The notes: a model not told the origin generated them from the letters alone. A stretch of 64,000 nt of DNA from Chitinophagaceae bacterium (GCA_016722465.1 JADKJC010000013.1:1240001-1304000), one strand, 5' to 3'; positions 7,617 to 16,263 are shown, numbered from the stretch's first letter. Translations and numbers: made by a program.

Positions 7617-8736
7617 GGCGATGGATGAATTGTTATTGATAGAAACGGTAGAAAGATACCTCAGCGGTGAAATGACTCCGCAGGAGCGTTCTTTCTTTGA
7701 GGAAGTACGTAAAAAGACTCCCGAGGTTGACCAGATGGTGGTGGAACATACTTTTTTCCTGCATGGACTTGAAAAATACAGCAACCTGAAATCATTTAAA
7801 CACAGTTTGATTGAAACAGAAGCTAAGCTGATGGAAGATGGTGTGATCAAAGAACCATCCATTCATGGAAAGGCCAGGATAATTCAACTTTGGAGTAAGT
7901 ATAAAAGAAGCATGGCGGTGGCTGCTTCTATTGCTTTATTTATATCTGTATTAACTGCTGGTTTGAATATTGCTTATAATAATCAGTCCAAACAGAATGA
8001 CTTTATCAGTCTTAAGAGAGAGCTTACAAAAGATATTAAAGAAGGTATAAAGAAGGAAGTGGGCAGCCGGTTAGACACAGCTTCTCACATCAGGCAAAAA
8101 ACACCTATTACTGACCATGGTAAATACGTAGGTACAAGTTTTCTTATTGATGGAAAAGGTTACTTAGTAACAAACTATCATGTTATCAGCTCCATGAAAA
8201 ACATTTATGTTGGTAATAATAAAGGTGATAGTTATTATGCAGAGGTAGTTTATACAGACAATGCATCGGATCTTGCCATACTAAAAATTACTGATACTTC
8301 TTATAAAACAATCATCAATCTTCCTTATTCAATTAAAAGAGCTAATTCAGACCTGGGCGAACAATTCTTTACATTAGGTTTTCCACGTAACGAAATTGTG
8401 TATGGTGAAGGTTATGTAAGTGCCAAGTCGGGTAATGATGGTGATTCATTAGCTTACCAGTTAACCGTATCTGCAAACCCAGGTAATAGTGGCGGCCCGG
8501 TAATAAATAAAAATGGGGAGATCATCGGTATCATTACAGCCAAAGATGCTAAAGCGGATGGTGTGGTGTACGCTACAAAATCAAAGAATATCTTCAGGAT
8601 GCTGGATGAATTGAAAAAAGCTGATACTACAGCCCCCTTGATCAAAACGCCTTCTGGCAATGGATTGAAAGGCATTGAAAGAACCCAACAGGTAAAGAAG
8701 ATGGAAGAATTTGTATTTATGGTGGTAGGAAATTAA
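7609..8736 (+). CDS. Membrane-anchored trypsin-like serine protease with anti-sigma-like N-terminal region
   Basis: Up to 375 residues; the ATG at 7621 (MDELLLIETVERYLSGEM) is a likelier start than the overlapping one at 7609. Residues about 5-75 resemble the short helical segment at the N-terminus of ECF anti-sigma factors (ERYLSGEMTPQER). A single membrane helix follows near residues 101-122, then a periplasmic trypsin-like domain. Counted from 7609, its catalytic triad is His191 (TNYHV), Asp221 (SDLAIL) and Ser294 (GNSGGP). There is no PDZ domain, unlike DegP or DegS. The overlap with the sigma gene suggests that envelope stress or proteolysis controls the sigma factor, or that the sigma factor controls protease output. 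Confidence 0.85.
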   Translation: MLKAMDELLLIETVERYLSGEMTPQERSFFEEVRKKTPEVDQMVVEHTFFLHGLEKYSNLKSFKHSLIETEAKLMEDGVIKEPSIHGKARIIQLWSKYKRSMAVAASIALFISVLTAGLNIAYNNQSKQNDFISLKRELTKDIKEGIKKEVGSRLDTASHIRQKTPITDHGKYVGTSFLIDGKGYLVTNYHVISSMKNIYVGNNKGDSYYAEVVYTDNASDLAILKITDTSYKTIINLPYSIKRANSDLGEQFFTLGFPRNEIVYGEGYVSAKSGNDGDSLAYQLTVSANPGNSGGPVINKNGEIIGIITAKDAKADGVVYATKSKNIFRMLDELKKADTTAPLIKTPSGNGLKGIERTQQVKKMEEFVFMVVGN

Positions 8737-8766
8737 TATACTTCTCTAAACGCAGGAAATAATATA

Positions 8767-8795
8767 AAGGCCGGAATGTTTTACATTCCGGCCTT
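8767..8795. terminator. Strong bidirectional terminator between convergent genes
   Basis: AAGGCCGGAATG and its exact complement CATTCCGGCCTT form a 12-bp stem with a five-base loop between the convergent protease and nucleotidyltransferase genes. It can serve both strands. Confidence 0.85.
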
Positions 8796-8820
8796 CTCAT
8801 TTCAATTCTCTGCTAAAATA

Positions 8821-9723
8821 TTATCCCCACAGCGAAAGCGGGTATTCGCCGGAAGCTACCAGCCGATCGATGCTCGCCTGTACACCCGGCGCATCTTCCT
8901 TATAGGTTACGCCAAACCACTGGGCAGATGTTGGTATCACACTCACATTGATCTTGCCACTCTTAACCACCTTATCCACCACCAGTGGTATAAAGAATTC
9001 GCTCTTGGGCTCATTGATGCTCTTATCTAAAAACTCACCGAAATAATTTTCGCACTCATCTATAAAGCCGGGATGAAAACCAAAGAAATTCATACTCACA
9101 CTGGCATTCTCACTCACTTCATGCAGGCCTGCTTCATCTTCATAAGTGATCACACCTTTATCATTGCGGTAAATACTGGTTCTTTCATTGATGTCAACAA
9201 GGTTACCCGCTGCATCCACATTACAAACACCACGGCTAACACTGCCATTATCGCTTAAAGTCTTTTTTAATTCATAGCCAATGATGGCATATTTATTTGC
9301 GGCTGCTTCAGTAGTTAAGAACTGGTATGCTTTTACAAAACCATCACGTCCGTAAAAATCATCTGCATTAATCACAGCAAAAGGTTCATTTACGATTCCC
9401 TTGCAGCAAAGCACTGCATGGGCTGTGCCCCATGGCTTCTTTCTTTCTTCCGGCAATGTTCTGCCGCCAAGATATTTGTGCAGTTCCTGGAAAGCGTATT
9501 CAACTTTTATTTTCCCTTCCAGCTTATTACCAAAATTCTCCCTGAACATTTCTTCAAACTCTTCCCTGATCAAAAACACCACTTTACCAAAGCCGGCCCT
9601 TGCAGCATCATAAATTGAATACTCCATAATGGTTTCGCCATTAGGGCCAAAACCCTGTGTTTGTTTCATACTTCCATAACGGCTGGCCATACCGGCTGCT
9701 AATACTACAAGTGTTGGTTTCAT
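8821..9723 (-). CDS. Sugar nucleotidyltransferase (NDP-sugar pyrophosphorylase-like)
   Basis: From the ATG at 9721-9723 the protein is 301 residues. An upstream in-frame reading to 9933 has no domain and overlaps the next gene, so it is not used. The nucleotide-binding signature LAAGMASRYGSMKQ starts at about residue 7, close to the LAAGxGxR(x)GxxK of glucose-1-phosphate thymidylyl- and uridylyltransferases. The metal-binding INADDFYG follows near residue 108. It likely couples a nucleoside triphosphate to a sugar-1-phosphate for surface polysaccharide. The exact sugar and nucleotide are unknown. The gene converges on the protease gene and is divergent from the deaminase gene. Confidence 0.85.
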   Translation of the reverse strand: MKPTLVVLAAGMASRYGSMKQTQGFGPNGETIMEYSIYDAARAGFGKVVFLIREEFEEMFRENFGNKLEGKIKVEYAFQELHKYLGGRTLPEERKKPWGTAHAVLCCKGIVNEPFAVINADDFYGRDGFVKAYQFLTTEAAANKYAIIGYELKKTLSDNGSVSRGVCNVDAAGNLVDINERTSIYRNDKGVITYEDEAGLHEVSENASVSMNFFGFHPGFIDECENYFGEFLDKSINEPKSEFFIPLVVDKVVKSGKINVSVIPTSAQWFGVTYKEDAPGVQASIDRLVASGEYPLSLWG

Positions 9724-9802
9724 CATTAATATTTTTGTTTCACAATAAAGTTCGAAATTGTTGGGCGAAATTAGACTGTAAACGTCCAAAACGCAAAAAA
9801 AA

Positions 9803-10708
9803 TTGCTGTCATCACACCCCAATATCACTACCCAAACGATTGACAATAACCTGCTGCAGCAAAAAAAAATACAACTGCAGGTATTAAGACTGGATAAGGT
9901 GCACCCTATCATTTCCGGCAATAAAATTTTCAAGCTGCATTATTATATTGAAGGGCTGGACAAAAAAGCCGGCAAAACCATCATTACATTTGGAGGCGCT
10001 TACTCAAACCACCTGGTGGCAACCGCTTATACCTGTAAGCTCAATGGCATTACCTGCGTTGGCATTGTGAGAGGGGAAGCGCCTAAACAATTGTCGCATA
10101 CATTGCAGCACTGCACTGAATATGGCATGCAGCTGCAATTCATCAGCCGGGAAGCCTATCATCAAAAAGAAAACAATGATTTCACAGGTCAGCTGCAGCA
10201 ACAATATGAAAATGCCATCATCATCCCCGAAGGTGGCTATGCCATCGCTGGTGCCAAAGGTGCTGCATTGATCATGAACCATGTTGCTGATGAGATCACC
10301 CATATCTGCTGTGCAGCAGGCACATCCACTACTGCAGCCGGGTTGCTGTCGAATATCAAGCCGCATCAGCAGCTTATTGTGTTTCCAGTACTGAAAGGAT
10401 TAAATGATATTGATCAGCGATTTGACTTTTTAACAGGAAAAAATTTTAATAAAGAACAATTGCATATCAGGGATGGCTATCACTTTGGCGGCTATGCAAA
10501 AAAAACGGTGGAGCTCATCCAGTTTATGAATACACTTTATAATGAACATTGGTTACCAACAGATTTTGTATATACCGGCAAAATGATGTATGGAGTAATG
10601 AACCTGTTGCAAAATAATTTTTTTCTACCCGGAAGCAAGGTACTGTGCATACATACCGGCGGGCTGCAGGGAAATTTATCATTGCCAGCCGGCACTTTAA
10701 CTTTTTAA
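9803..10708 (+). CDS. 1-aminocyclopropane-1-carboxylate deaminase / D-cysteine desulfhydrase family PLP enzyme
   Basis: A 301-residue protein read from TTG at 9803. It is a fold-type II pyridoxal-phosphate enzyme: SGNKIFKLHYYIEG carries the Schiff-base lysine, and FGGAYSNHLVATAY is the following glycine-rich substrate loop. IIPEGGYAIAGAKGA is the phosphate-binding region. The reaction is either deamination of ACC or release of sulfide from D-cysteine; the family includes both and the key residues were not compared. It is about 30 residues shorter than typical family members. No operon partner is seen; the promoter for the next gene lies just downstream of its stop. Confidence 0.85.
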   Translation: MLSSHPNITTQTIDNNLLQQKKIQLQVLRLDKVHPIISGNKIFKLHYYIEGLDKKAGKTIITFGGAYSNHLVATAYTCKLNGITCVGIVRGEAPKQLSHTLQHCTEYGMQLQFISREAYHQKENNDFTGQLQQQYENAIIIPEGGYAIAGAKGAALIMNHVADEITHICCAAGTSTTAAGLLSNIKPHQQLIVFPVLKGLNDIDQRFDFLTGKNFNKEQLHIRDGYHFGGYAKKTVELIQFMNTLYNEHWLPTDFVYTGKMMYGVMNLLQNNFFLPGSKVLCIHTGGLQGNLSLPAGTLTF

Positions 10709-10733
10709 CTAAAACCTGTTCCCATTATCTTTG
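10703..10733 (+). promoter_or_regulatory. Bacteroidota-type promoter upstream of the 10759 gene
   Basis: A TATCTTTG box at 10726-10733 matches the Bacteroidota -7 consensus TAnnTTTG. A T-rich TTTT at 10703-10706 lies 19 bases upstream, near the usual -33 spacing. The gene starts about 26-34 bases after the box. Confidence 0.6.
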
Positions 10734-10758
10734 CGGTAATAGATAATTAAATTATCCT

Positions 10759-11484
10759 GTGCAAAATATGCTTTCAAAAACGTTGTATGCCACTTGTATT
10801 TTTATCCTTGCATTTAGTACCGCCAACTATGCTCAGGATACTTTGCCAAGGCTTACGGTAAGAAATATCAGCAACAAGATTATCATCAGCTGGCGCACCA
10901 CTTATGGCGCCAAGATCAGCAATATCAATATCCAGCGCTCCCCAGACAGCATTAAAAACTTCACTACCATCGGTTCCGTATTAGAACCCAATAACAGGGA
11001 GAACGGGTTTGTTGACAGTAAAGCCCCCAATGCCAATATGTTTTACCGGGTGTTTATTGCTTTCGAAGGTGGCCGTTATATTTTTACCAAATCATACCGG
11101 CCGTTTATTGATACCACTACAACAATCACCCTGGTAACAGACCCCTCCAAACCAGTTCCTCTTACACCTCCGGAACCTTCTGGCTTTATCCCCAGCAAAT
11201 ATATTTTTACCGGCAAAGACAACAATGTGGTCATTGATCTGCCGGATGCAACCAATTCTAAATACAGCATCAAATTTTTTGATGAAAATGACAACCCTGT
11301 TTTTGAGATCAGCAAAATTAGTGAGCCCTACCTGATTATTGAAAAGGTGAATTTTTTACATGCAGGATGGTTCTACTTCAAGTTGTATCAAAACGGTGTA
11401 ATAAAAGAGAAGAACCAGTTCTATATACCTAAAGAAGGGAAGGTTGGAATACCAGCCGAAGAGTTAAGGCGAAAGTTTAAATAA
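10759..11484 (+). CDS. Secreted protein of unknown function
   Basis: A 241-residue protein starting at GTG 10759 or ATG 10768. The signal peptide (about residues 1-25, ending NYAQ) is clear. The next segment, RLTVRNISNKIIISWRTTYG with SNINIQRS and MFYRVFIAFEGGRY, looks like one fibronectin type III-like beta sandwich; this is inferred from the alternating strands and the FYRV motif. The second half (residues about 125-241) has no recognised family. No membrane helix follows the signal peptide and there is no T9SS tail, so it is probably periplasmic or outer-membrane associated. Confidence 0.75.
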   Translation: MQNMLSKTLYATCIFILAFSTANYAQDTLPRLTVRNISNKIIISWRTTYGAKISNINIQRSPDSIKNFTTIGSVLEPNNRENGFVDSKAPNANMFYRVFIAFEGGRYIFTKSYRPFIDTTTTITLVTDPSKPVPLTPPEPSGFIPSKYIFTGKDNNVVIDLPDATNSKYSIKFFDENDNPVFEISKISEPYLIIEKVNFLHAGWFYFKLYQNGVIKEKNQFYIPKEGKVGIPAEELRRKFK

Positions 11485-11496
11485 ATTGAGCCGTTC

Positions 11497-12255
11497 TTAG
11501 TACTTGGTACTTAAACAGACCTCAAACACATTCTCAAAATTTCGTTGCAATTTTTCTTTCACTTCCTGCATATCCACTTTATGTTGTAATTCCTTTTCTA
11601 TAGAAGTTACCTGTTTGTTTACAATACCGCAGGGAATGATATGGTCAAAATAAGAAAGGTCGGTATTTACATTTAATGCAAATCCATGCATAGTGATCCA
11701 GCGGCTGCAACGTACTCCCATGGCACATATCTTCCGTTCTTTACCTGCAATGCCTGGTTCTATCCATACACCTGTTTCGCCCTTGCTTCTTTCGCCGGTA
11801 ATCCCATATTCAGCCAGGGTAAGTATGATCACTTCTTCCAGTTCTCTCAGGTAACGGCCAATATCGGTGTATAATTTTTCCAGGTCTATTATAGGATAGC
11901 CAACAACCTGTTCCGGTCCATGAAAAGTAATATCCCCGCCCCTGTTGATTTTATAAAACTCAATACCCTTTTGCTGCATCTCTGCCTCGCTGATCAGCAT
12001 ATTTTCAATATGGCCGCTTTTGCCCAATGTATAAACCGGTGGGTGTTCACACAACAAAAAATAGCTGGTGGTGTCAGCCGCTATTCCTTCCTCAATTACA
12101 GCAGCTACAGCATTCCCTTTTGCCAGCGCCCTTTCCCTGCTCATCCAAAAAGATTTCACTTTTACATTCGCCTGCAGCAGGCTTTCCTGGTAGTCCCAGG
12201 CATCTTTATATTTTACCCGGCCCAAATCTTTGTATATAACTCTCTGCTTATCCAA
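11497..12255 (-). CDS. lipB: Lipoyl(octanoyl) transferase
   Basis: The conserved protein starts at or near DLGRVKYKDAW, and a TTG at 12253-12255 gives a 252-residue protein. No ATG lies between it and that region; the first internal ATG would delete the conserved N-terminus. The frame stays open upstream to 12363, but that part is hydrophobic and not LipB-like. The family motifs are HPPVYTLGKSG, the substrate loop NRGGDITFHGPEQVVGYP, the catalytic lysine in KICAMGVR, HGFALNVN, and the thioester cysteine in IIPCGI. It transfers octanoyl from acyl carrier protein to lipoyl domains and is divergent from rluD. Confidence 0.93.
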   Translation of the reverse strand: MDKQRVIYKDLGRVKYKDAWDYQESLLQANVKVKSFWMSRERALAKGNAVAAVIEEGIAADTTSYFLLCEHPPVYTLGKSGHIENMLISEAEMQQKGIEFYKINRGGDITFHGPEQVVGYPIIDLEKLYTDIGRYLRELEEVIILTLAEYGITGERSKGETGVWIEPGIAGKERKICAMGVRCSRWITMHGFALNVNTDLSYFDHIIPCGIVNKQVTSIEKELQHKVDMQEVKEKLQRNFENVFEVCLSTKY

Positions 12256-12300
12256 CGCAATTGATTTAATTTGCGAAGTTAATGGACAAAAGAACGTGAA

Positions 12301-12339
12301 AGTGGGAAATGGATAATTGAAAACGGAAAGTGGGAAATG
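12301..12339. repeat. Dispersed AG-rich spacer repeat upstream of rluD
   Basis: This segment contains two copies of GTGGGAAATG-like text around ATAATTGAAAACGGAAA. Read in reverse complement it resembles the segments at 27252-27280 and 49680-49735, which share CCATTTTCAATT. It lies between divergent lipB and rluD. Confidence 0.45.
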
Positions 12340-12420
12340 AAAGAGTAAAAGAGCCAGAACCAATATACTTCAAAACGAGAAACGAAACAACGGGTAAAAA
12401 GAAACGAGAACCGACTTGAA

Positions 12421-13476
12421 ATGAGTACAGAAATAATCAACGAAGAAGACATCAACGACAGCGAAGAGCTATATGAAAAACTGGTGATAGAGATCAGCAG
12501 AGGCCAGGAACCTTTGCGGATCGACAAATTTTTAATGGCACGTATTGAAGGCGCCACCCGTAACAAAGTACAGCAAGGCATAGATAATGAAATGGTGCTG
12601 GTAAACGAAAAGCCTGTTAAATCAAATTATAAAGTTAGGCCGGGTGATAAAATCGTGGTGTTTGATAACCGACACCCTGATAGCAATGAGATCATCCCTG
12701 AAAACATTCCGCTCAACATTGTTTTTGAAGATGATGACATCATCATTGTAAACAAACCTGCTGGCATGGTGGTACATCCCGGCAGCGGCAATCCCAACGG
12801 CACGCTCATCAACGCCATTGCCTGGCACCTGAAACAGCAGCAACCACAACTGGAAGAAAGCGACCTGCCACGGTTCGGCATGGTACACCGCATTGATAAA
12901 AATACCACCGGCTTAATTGTGCTGGCCAAAACACCCAAGGCCATGACCAATCTTGCCAAACAATTTTTTGACCATACGGTGCACCGCCGCTATATGGCCC
13001 TGGTATGGGGCGATTTTGATACCGATGGCGGCACAATTACAGGGCATGTGGGCAGGCACCAGCGCTTTAGGAAATTATTTACCACCTATCCCGATGGCGA
13101 ACACGGCAAAGATGCCACCACCCATTACAAAGTGCTGGAACGCTTTAATTATGTTACGCTGGTAGAGTGCAGGCTGGAAACAGGGCGTACTCACCAGATA
13201 AGGGTGCACATGCAGCACATCGGCCATCCATTGTTCAACGATGATTTTTATGGCGGTGACCGCATTGTAAAAGGCACCGTATTTACCAAATACAAACAGT
13301 TTGTAGACAATTGTTTTGAGCTTTGCCAGCGCCAGGCACTGCATGCAAAAGAACTGGGTTTTATACATCCCACTACAAGGCAGCCTATTCATTTTGAAAG
13401 CGACCTGCCGGATGACATGCAGCAGGTAATAGAAAAATGGAGAAACTACAGTAAGAGTAAGAATGATATGAGTTGA
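12421..13476 (+). CDS. RluA/RluD-family 23S rRNA pseudouridine synthase
   Basis: A 351-residue protein. Residues about 25-90 are an S4 RNA-binding domain (LRIDKFLMARIEGATRNKVQ), followed by the catalytic domain with the signature GMVHRIDKNTTGLIVLAK. Asp in HRID is the catalytic residue of the family. The C-terminal GRTHQIRVHMQHIGHPLFND completes the family pattern. The RluD branch (helix 69 of 23S rRNA) is most likely by length and S4 domain, but close paralogues were not compared. A terminator at 13491-13514 ends the transcript. Confidence 0.9.
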   Translation: MSTEIINEEDINDSEELYEKLVIEISRGQEPLRIDKFLMARIEGATRNKVQQGIDNEMVLVNEKPVKSNYKVRPGDKIVVFDNRHPDSNEIIPENIPLNIVFEDDDIIIVNKPAGMVVHPGSGNPNGTLINAIAWHLKQQQPQLEESDLPRFGMVHRIDKNTTGLIVLAKTPKAMTNLAKQFFDHTVHRRYMALVWGDFDTDGGTITGHVGRHQRFRKLFTTYPDGEHGKDATTHYKVLERFNYVTLVECRLETGRTHQIRVHMQHIGHPLFNDDFYGGDRIVKGTVFTKYKQFVDNCFELCQRQALHAKELGFIHPTTRQPIHFESDLPDDMQQVIEKWRNYSKSKNDMS

Positions 13477-13490
13477 TGCAAAGAATAATT

Positions 13491-13514
13491 ATGGGCTGTC
13501 AACTGATAGCCCAT
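13491..13514 (+). terminator. Terminator after the pseudouridine synthase gene
   Basis: ATGGGCT and AGCCCAT form a stem around a ten-base loop and are followed by TTTT. It sits 15-38 bases after the rluD-type stop. Confidence 0.7.
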
Positions 13515-13668
13515 TTTCATCTTCAGTACCGGCTATCCGTTACAAGTCCGGCACAGCAACCACTGCACAAAACCTTCACCGTGCTTTACACTCCTATCCG
13601 GCATCCATTAAGCGATGTATCTTAGGGCAACACCTGTTTATTATTCAACAAGCTGCGTATATTTGGAA
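13515..13668. other. Non-coding stretch before the cassette array
   Basis: No gene is seen. It contains a promoter-like TATATTTG at 13658-13665 just before the first recombination-like motif GTTAGCGG at 13669. Confidence 0.5.
13637..13665 (+). promoter_or_regulatory. Promoter-like boxes pointing into the cassette array
   Basis: TTTA at 13637-13640 and TATATTTG at 13658-13665 are 17 bases apart and resemble the Bacteroidota -33/-7 pair. The -7 box ends three bases before the array edge motif at 13669, so transcription would enter the first cassette, as an integron promoter does. Confidence 0.4.
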
Positions 13669-13719
13669 GTTAGCGGTCAGCTTAAAGCACGACACAGTAA
13701 ACATTAAGCAACTGACAAA

Positions 13720-14133
13720 ATGAAAGTCCATTCAACAAATTATGCAGACACTTTTATAGAAATTGCTGACGACTGCCCTGCGACAAGTGGAGAAATTCCG
13801 CCAACAAAAGCAGGCATAAAAACTGTGGCAAATATTCAGTTTGACATTGTAAGTAAGAATCCTTACAAGTACACTTCTGACGACATTTTATTTCAAGTAT
13901 TTGCTGACCGTAACGGCCTAACAAAAAGTGAATACAAAGAAGCAAGAGAACAATTTTTTTCAAAGGGACAACCTTGTTTCCGAGCCTCACCCTTGACAAA
14001 GCGTTACGGTTGGGGAGTTCATAACGACAAGGACGGAAAAATGGCAATCTTTGGTGCTGAAAGCGTCGAGTATAAAAAACTCTCAAAAGACAAAACATTG
14101 AAAGTTGTTAAAGCAATGAAATCAAGTAAATAA
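13720..14133 (+). CDS. DUF6157-family protein (cassette 1, first gene)
   Basis: A 137-residue cytosolic protein. The opening HSTNYADTFIEIADDCPA matches what I recall of DUF6157 proteins (TNYxxTFIEvAxDCP). Later RASPLTKRYGWGVHND and EYKKL complete the pattern. No signal peptide or membrane segment is present. Its function is unknown. It starts 44 bases after the cassette boundary and is followed after 7 bases by the DUF1761 gene, so both share one cassette and probably one transcript. Codon use looks different from the core genes around it (frequent GAC and ACA). Confidence 0.75.
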   Translation: MKVHSTNYADTFIEIADDCPATSGEIPPTKAGIKTVANIQFDIVSKNPYKYTSDDILFQVFADRNGLTKSEYKEAREQFFSKGQPCFRASPLTKRYGWGVHNDKDGKMAIFGAESVEYKKLSKDKTLKVVKAMKSSK

Positions 14134-14140
14134 AAAAAAT

Positions 14141-14563
14141 ATGGACATATCATTGTCAGACATTAATTGGTTAGCAGTTGCAGTTGGGACAATTGCATAC
14201 TGTACATTTTGTGGCATTTGGCACAGGCAATTTGCATTCGGCAAAAAATGGGAACAAGCAATGGGTTTTGATAGACCCCCAAATTGGAAGGAAACAAATA
14301 TTTATTACATCGTTCCGTTAATTTCTTGTTTCGCAACGACAGTTGTAATTTCAATATTACTAAAACTTACAAACGCAAATTCCTTCACAGACGCTTTGAC
14401 ACTTGGACTGTTAATAGGTGTAGGTTTTGCAACAGCAATTGTATTTACAACCGCAGTAATCCCGACAATGAAAAAACCTTTGGTATTTGGAGCAATAACA
14501 GGTACAGCACAAGCAATAGGAATAACAATCGTAACACTAATAATTTATGCGATTTCAAAATAG
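14141..14563 (+). CDS. DUF1761-family four-helix membrane protein (cassette 1, second gene)
   Basis: A 140-residue integral membrane protein with about four helices at residues 8-28, 52-74, 84-104 and 112-138. The start INWLAVAVGTIAYCTFCGIWHRQFAFGKKW fits DUF1761, whose members begin with INWLAV and a GxxWy(x)FGKxW segment. The function is unknown. It ends 17 bases before the left arm of the first attC-like site (14581), the place where an integron cassette's last stop codon is expected. Confidence 0.75.
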   Translation: MDISLSDINWLAVAVGTIAYCTFCGIWHRQFAFGKKWEQAMGFDRPPNWKETNIYYIVPLISCFATTVVISILLKLTNANSFTDALTLGLLIGVGFATAIVFTTAVIPTMKKPLVFGAITGTAQAIGITIVTLIIYAISK

Positions 14564-14580
14564 ACGAGAAGAAAGCCGAA

Positions 14581-14785
14581 CCGCTAACATGGGGTTTGCC
14601 AAAATGGGGGCGGACGGAAGCCGTGTTTGAACTTTTTGTTTTTCAATTTGGCTTCATATCGGGCAGGACGTTATTAATTTAGCTGTGTGCATATCATCAG
14701 CTTTTATTTATAAATTTAGCTTCGGTAAGCCGGGCGGACGGAATTCTATTTCCCCCACTTCGGCAAGCCCTGAACGTTGGCTGCT
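14581..14785 (+). repeat. attC-like recombination site 1
   Basis: Left arm CCGCTAAC at 14581-14588 and right arm GTTGGCTGCT at 14776-14785. Inside, GGGGTTTGCC and GGGGG (14591-14610) pair with CCCCC (14752-14756), GGCAA (14762-14766) and CCC (14768-14770), with unpaired bases between blocks as in folded attC sites. Three copies of the decamer GGGC(G/A)GGACG lie at 14608, 14661 and 14732. It is longer than usual attC sites. Confidence 0.65.
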
Positions 14786-14831
14786 ATGTTAAACCAACCT
14801 CTTGTCAAATTCGAAAACCAAATCTAACATA

Positions 14832-15299
14832 ATGAAACAGTTGACACTTTTATTAGCATTGGCAACAGTAATAAGTTGCAATCAGAGAATAGAGAAAAAT
14901 ACTTCCACAACTCCTGTAAATGTTGATTCATTGACAGCAACTTTTCTTGCAGGCTGGAATAATAAAGATTCAGCAGCTATTATGAAAACAATTGCTGACA
15001 ATGCAATAGTCATGAACGACTCATTAATTCATAATGGACATTTAGAAATTGCAAACAATTGGATAAGTGGCGGAGTAAAAGTTCTTGGCAACATCAAAAC
15101 TTCATCTGTAATTAAAGACAGCGACACTAAAATTGCATATGACGGAGGAACATATACACTTGACTTGACACCACCAGGTGGGCCTGTTCTTAAAGAGAAA
15201 GGTAATTACAATCTTGTTTGGACAAAGCAACAAAATGGAGATTGGAAATTGACATTAATTCATATTGAAGACATTACAAGAATGCCCGACATAAAATAA
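14832..15299 (+). CDS. SnoaL/DUF4440-like lipoprotein (cassette 2)
   Basis: From the ATG at 14832 the protein is 155 residues. A signal peptide ends in a lipobox-like VISC (residue 15-18), so it is probably a lipoprotein. The remainder has the layout of an SnoaL-like or NTF2-like fold: VDSLTATFLAGWNNKDSAAIMKTIADNAIVM near the start and WKLTLIHIEDITR at the end, a pattern common in DUF4440 proteins. Its ligand is unknown. The gene is alone in its cassette, starting 47 bases after the preceding site and ending 18 bases before the next left arm. Confidence 0.75.
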   Translation: MKQLTLLLALATVISCNQRIEKNTSTTPVNVDSLTATFLAGWNNKDSAAIMKTIADNAIVMNDSLIHNGHLEIANNWISGGVKVLGNIKTSSVIKDSDTKIAYDGGTYTLDLTPPGGPVLKEKGNYNLVWTKQQNGDWKLTLIHIEDITRMPDIK

Positions 15300-15317
15300 A
15301 TTACAATTCTAAAACAC

Positions 15318-15518
15318 AGCAGCCAACAAAAGTATTACTGTCAAGCGGGGCTGGACAATGAAACTTCAGCACTTTACAATGCTGTACTTTAGTTCGGGCT
15401 TGACGAATGTCTATTAAGCTTTAGTTGTTAACTTCAACAAACTAATTTCAATCAGCAGTTGTTCCGGGCTGGACGTTATTAAATACCCCGCCTGTAGCAA
15501 TACCCGGTCGTTGTGTGC
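15318..15518 (+). repeat. attC-like recombination site 2
   Basis: Left arm AGCAGCCAAC at 15318-15327 and right arm GTTGTGTGC at 15510-15518. Paired blocks are GTATT (15332-15336) with AATAC (15499-15503), and GCGGGG (15345-15350) with CCCCGC (15486-15491). Three decamer copies begin at 15348, 15396 and 15466. It shares AATTTCAATCAGCA with site 3. Confidence 0.65.
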
Positions 15519-15557
15519 AAGCATATTTGACAGCCTCTAAAACTTGAAAGAAATAGA

Positions 15558-16217
15558 ATGTTACAACTCATTGGACTCTTTGCAATTTCTTGGCTAATCG
15601 TTTGGCTGTTTGACAAACACAATTTATCTGTGTTGGGGCTAATGCCAACAAAGGACAGATTGAAACTTTGCTTTTATCTTTTTATAGTCACAGCAATTTG
15701 TTGCTCGACAGCATTCGTTTTGAAAATGTATTTTGCAAAAGAGCAATATACAATAAATTCAAAGTTGACTACATCCTTGATTTTTTCAGAACTCTGGGAC
15801 AACATCAGAGGCGTATTGACCGAGGAATTACTTTGCAGAGGAGTTGTATTGTATATTTTAATAAAAAAGTTAGGCAGTAAGCGGGCAATAATTATTTCAT
15901 CCATAATTTTTGGGCTTCTTCATTGGCTTAACAACGGAGTTTTTGGAAATGCAATACAAATGAGTATTGTATTTTTATTCACCTTTTGTATGGGACTGCT
16001 TCTTGCTTTTTCTTACGCAAAGACATTTTCAATTTTAATCCCATTCGCAATACACTTAGGTTGGAACTTGACACAAAATTTTATATTCCCAGACAAACCA
16101 GGTGGGAATCACTTATTCATTTTAGCAGCACAACCACCAATTGTAACTGTTTCATATTTTGTATTTTTGTTATGCTATTGGTTCCAAAAATTTCTGCAAT
16201 TGGGCTTGATTATTTAA
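15558..16217 (+). CDS. CPBP-family intramembrane glutamic endopeptidase (cassette 3)
   Basis: A 219-residue membrane protein with about six to seven helices. The three family motifs are in order: EELLCRG (EExxxR) near residue 91, FGLLHW (FxxxH) near residue 118, and HLGWN (HxxxN/B) near residue 167. The family cleaves prenylated or other membrane proteins. In bacteria it is linked to bacteriocin maturation or immunity and to other defence-related functions (the Abi label is historical). The target is unknown. It is the only gene in its cassette and starts 40 bases after the right arm of site 2. Confidence 0.9.
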   Translation: MLQLIGLFAISWLIVWLFDKHNLSVLGLMPTKDRLKLCFYLFIVTAICCSTAFVLKMYFAKEQYTINSKLTTSLIFSELWDNIRGVLTEELLCRGVVLYILIKKLGSKRAIIISSIIFGLLHWLNNGVFGNAIQMSIVFLFTFCMGLLLAFSYAKTFSILIPFAIHLGWNLTQNFIFPDKPGGNHLFILAAQPPIVTVSYFVFLLCYWFQKFLQLGLII

Positions 16218-16263
16218 TTGTAAGGAGACAAAAGCAAATTGAAATCCCCAAGTGATTATGCCA

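Noticed and set aside
11497..12363. LipB extended to the upstream ATG near 12363
   Set aside because: The added 36 residues are hydrophobic, not present in LipB, and encoded by a spacer-repeat region; TTG at 12255 gives the family start.
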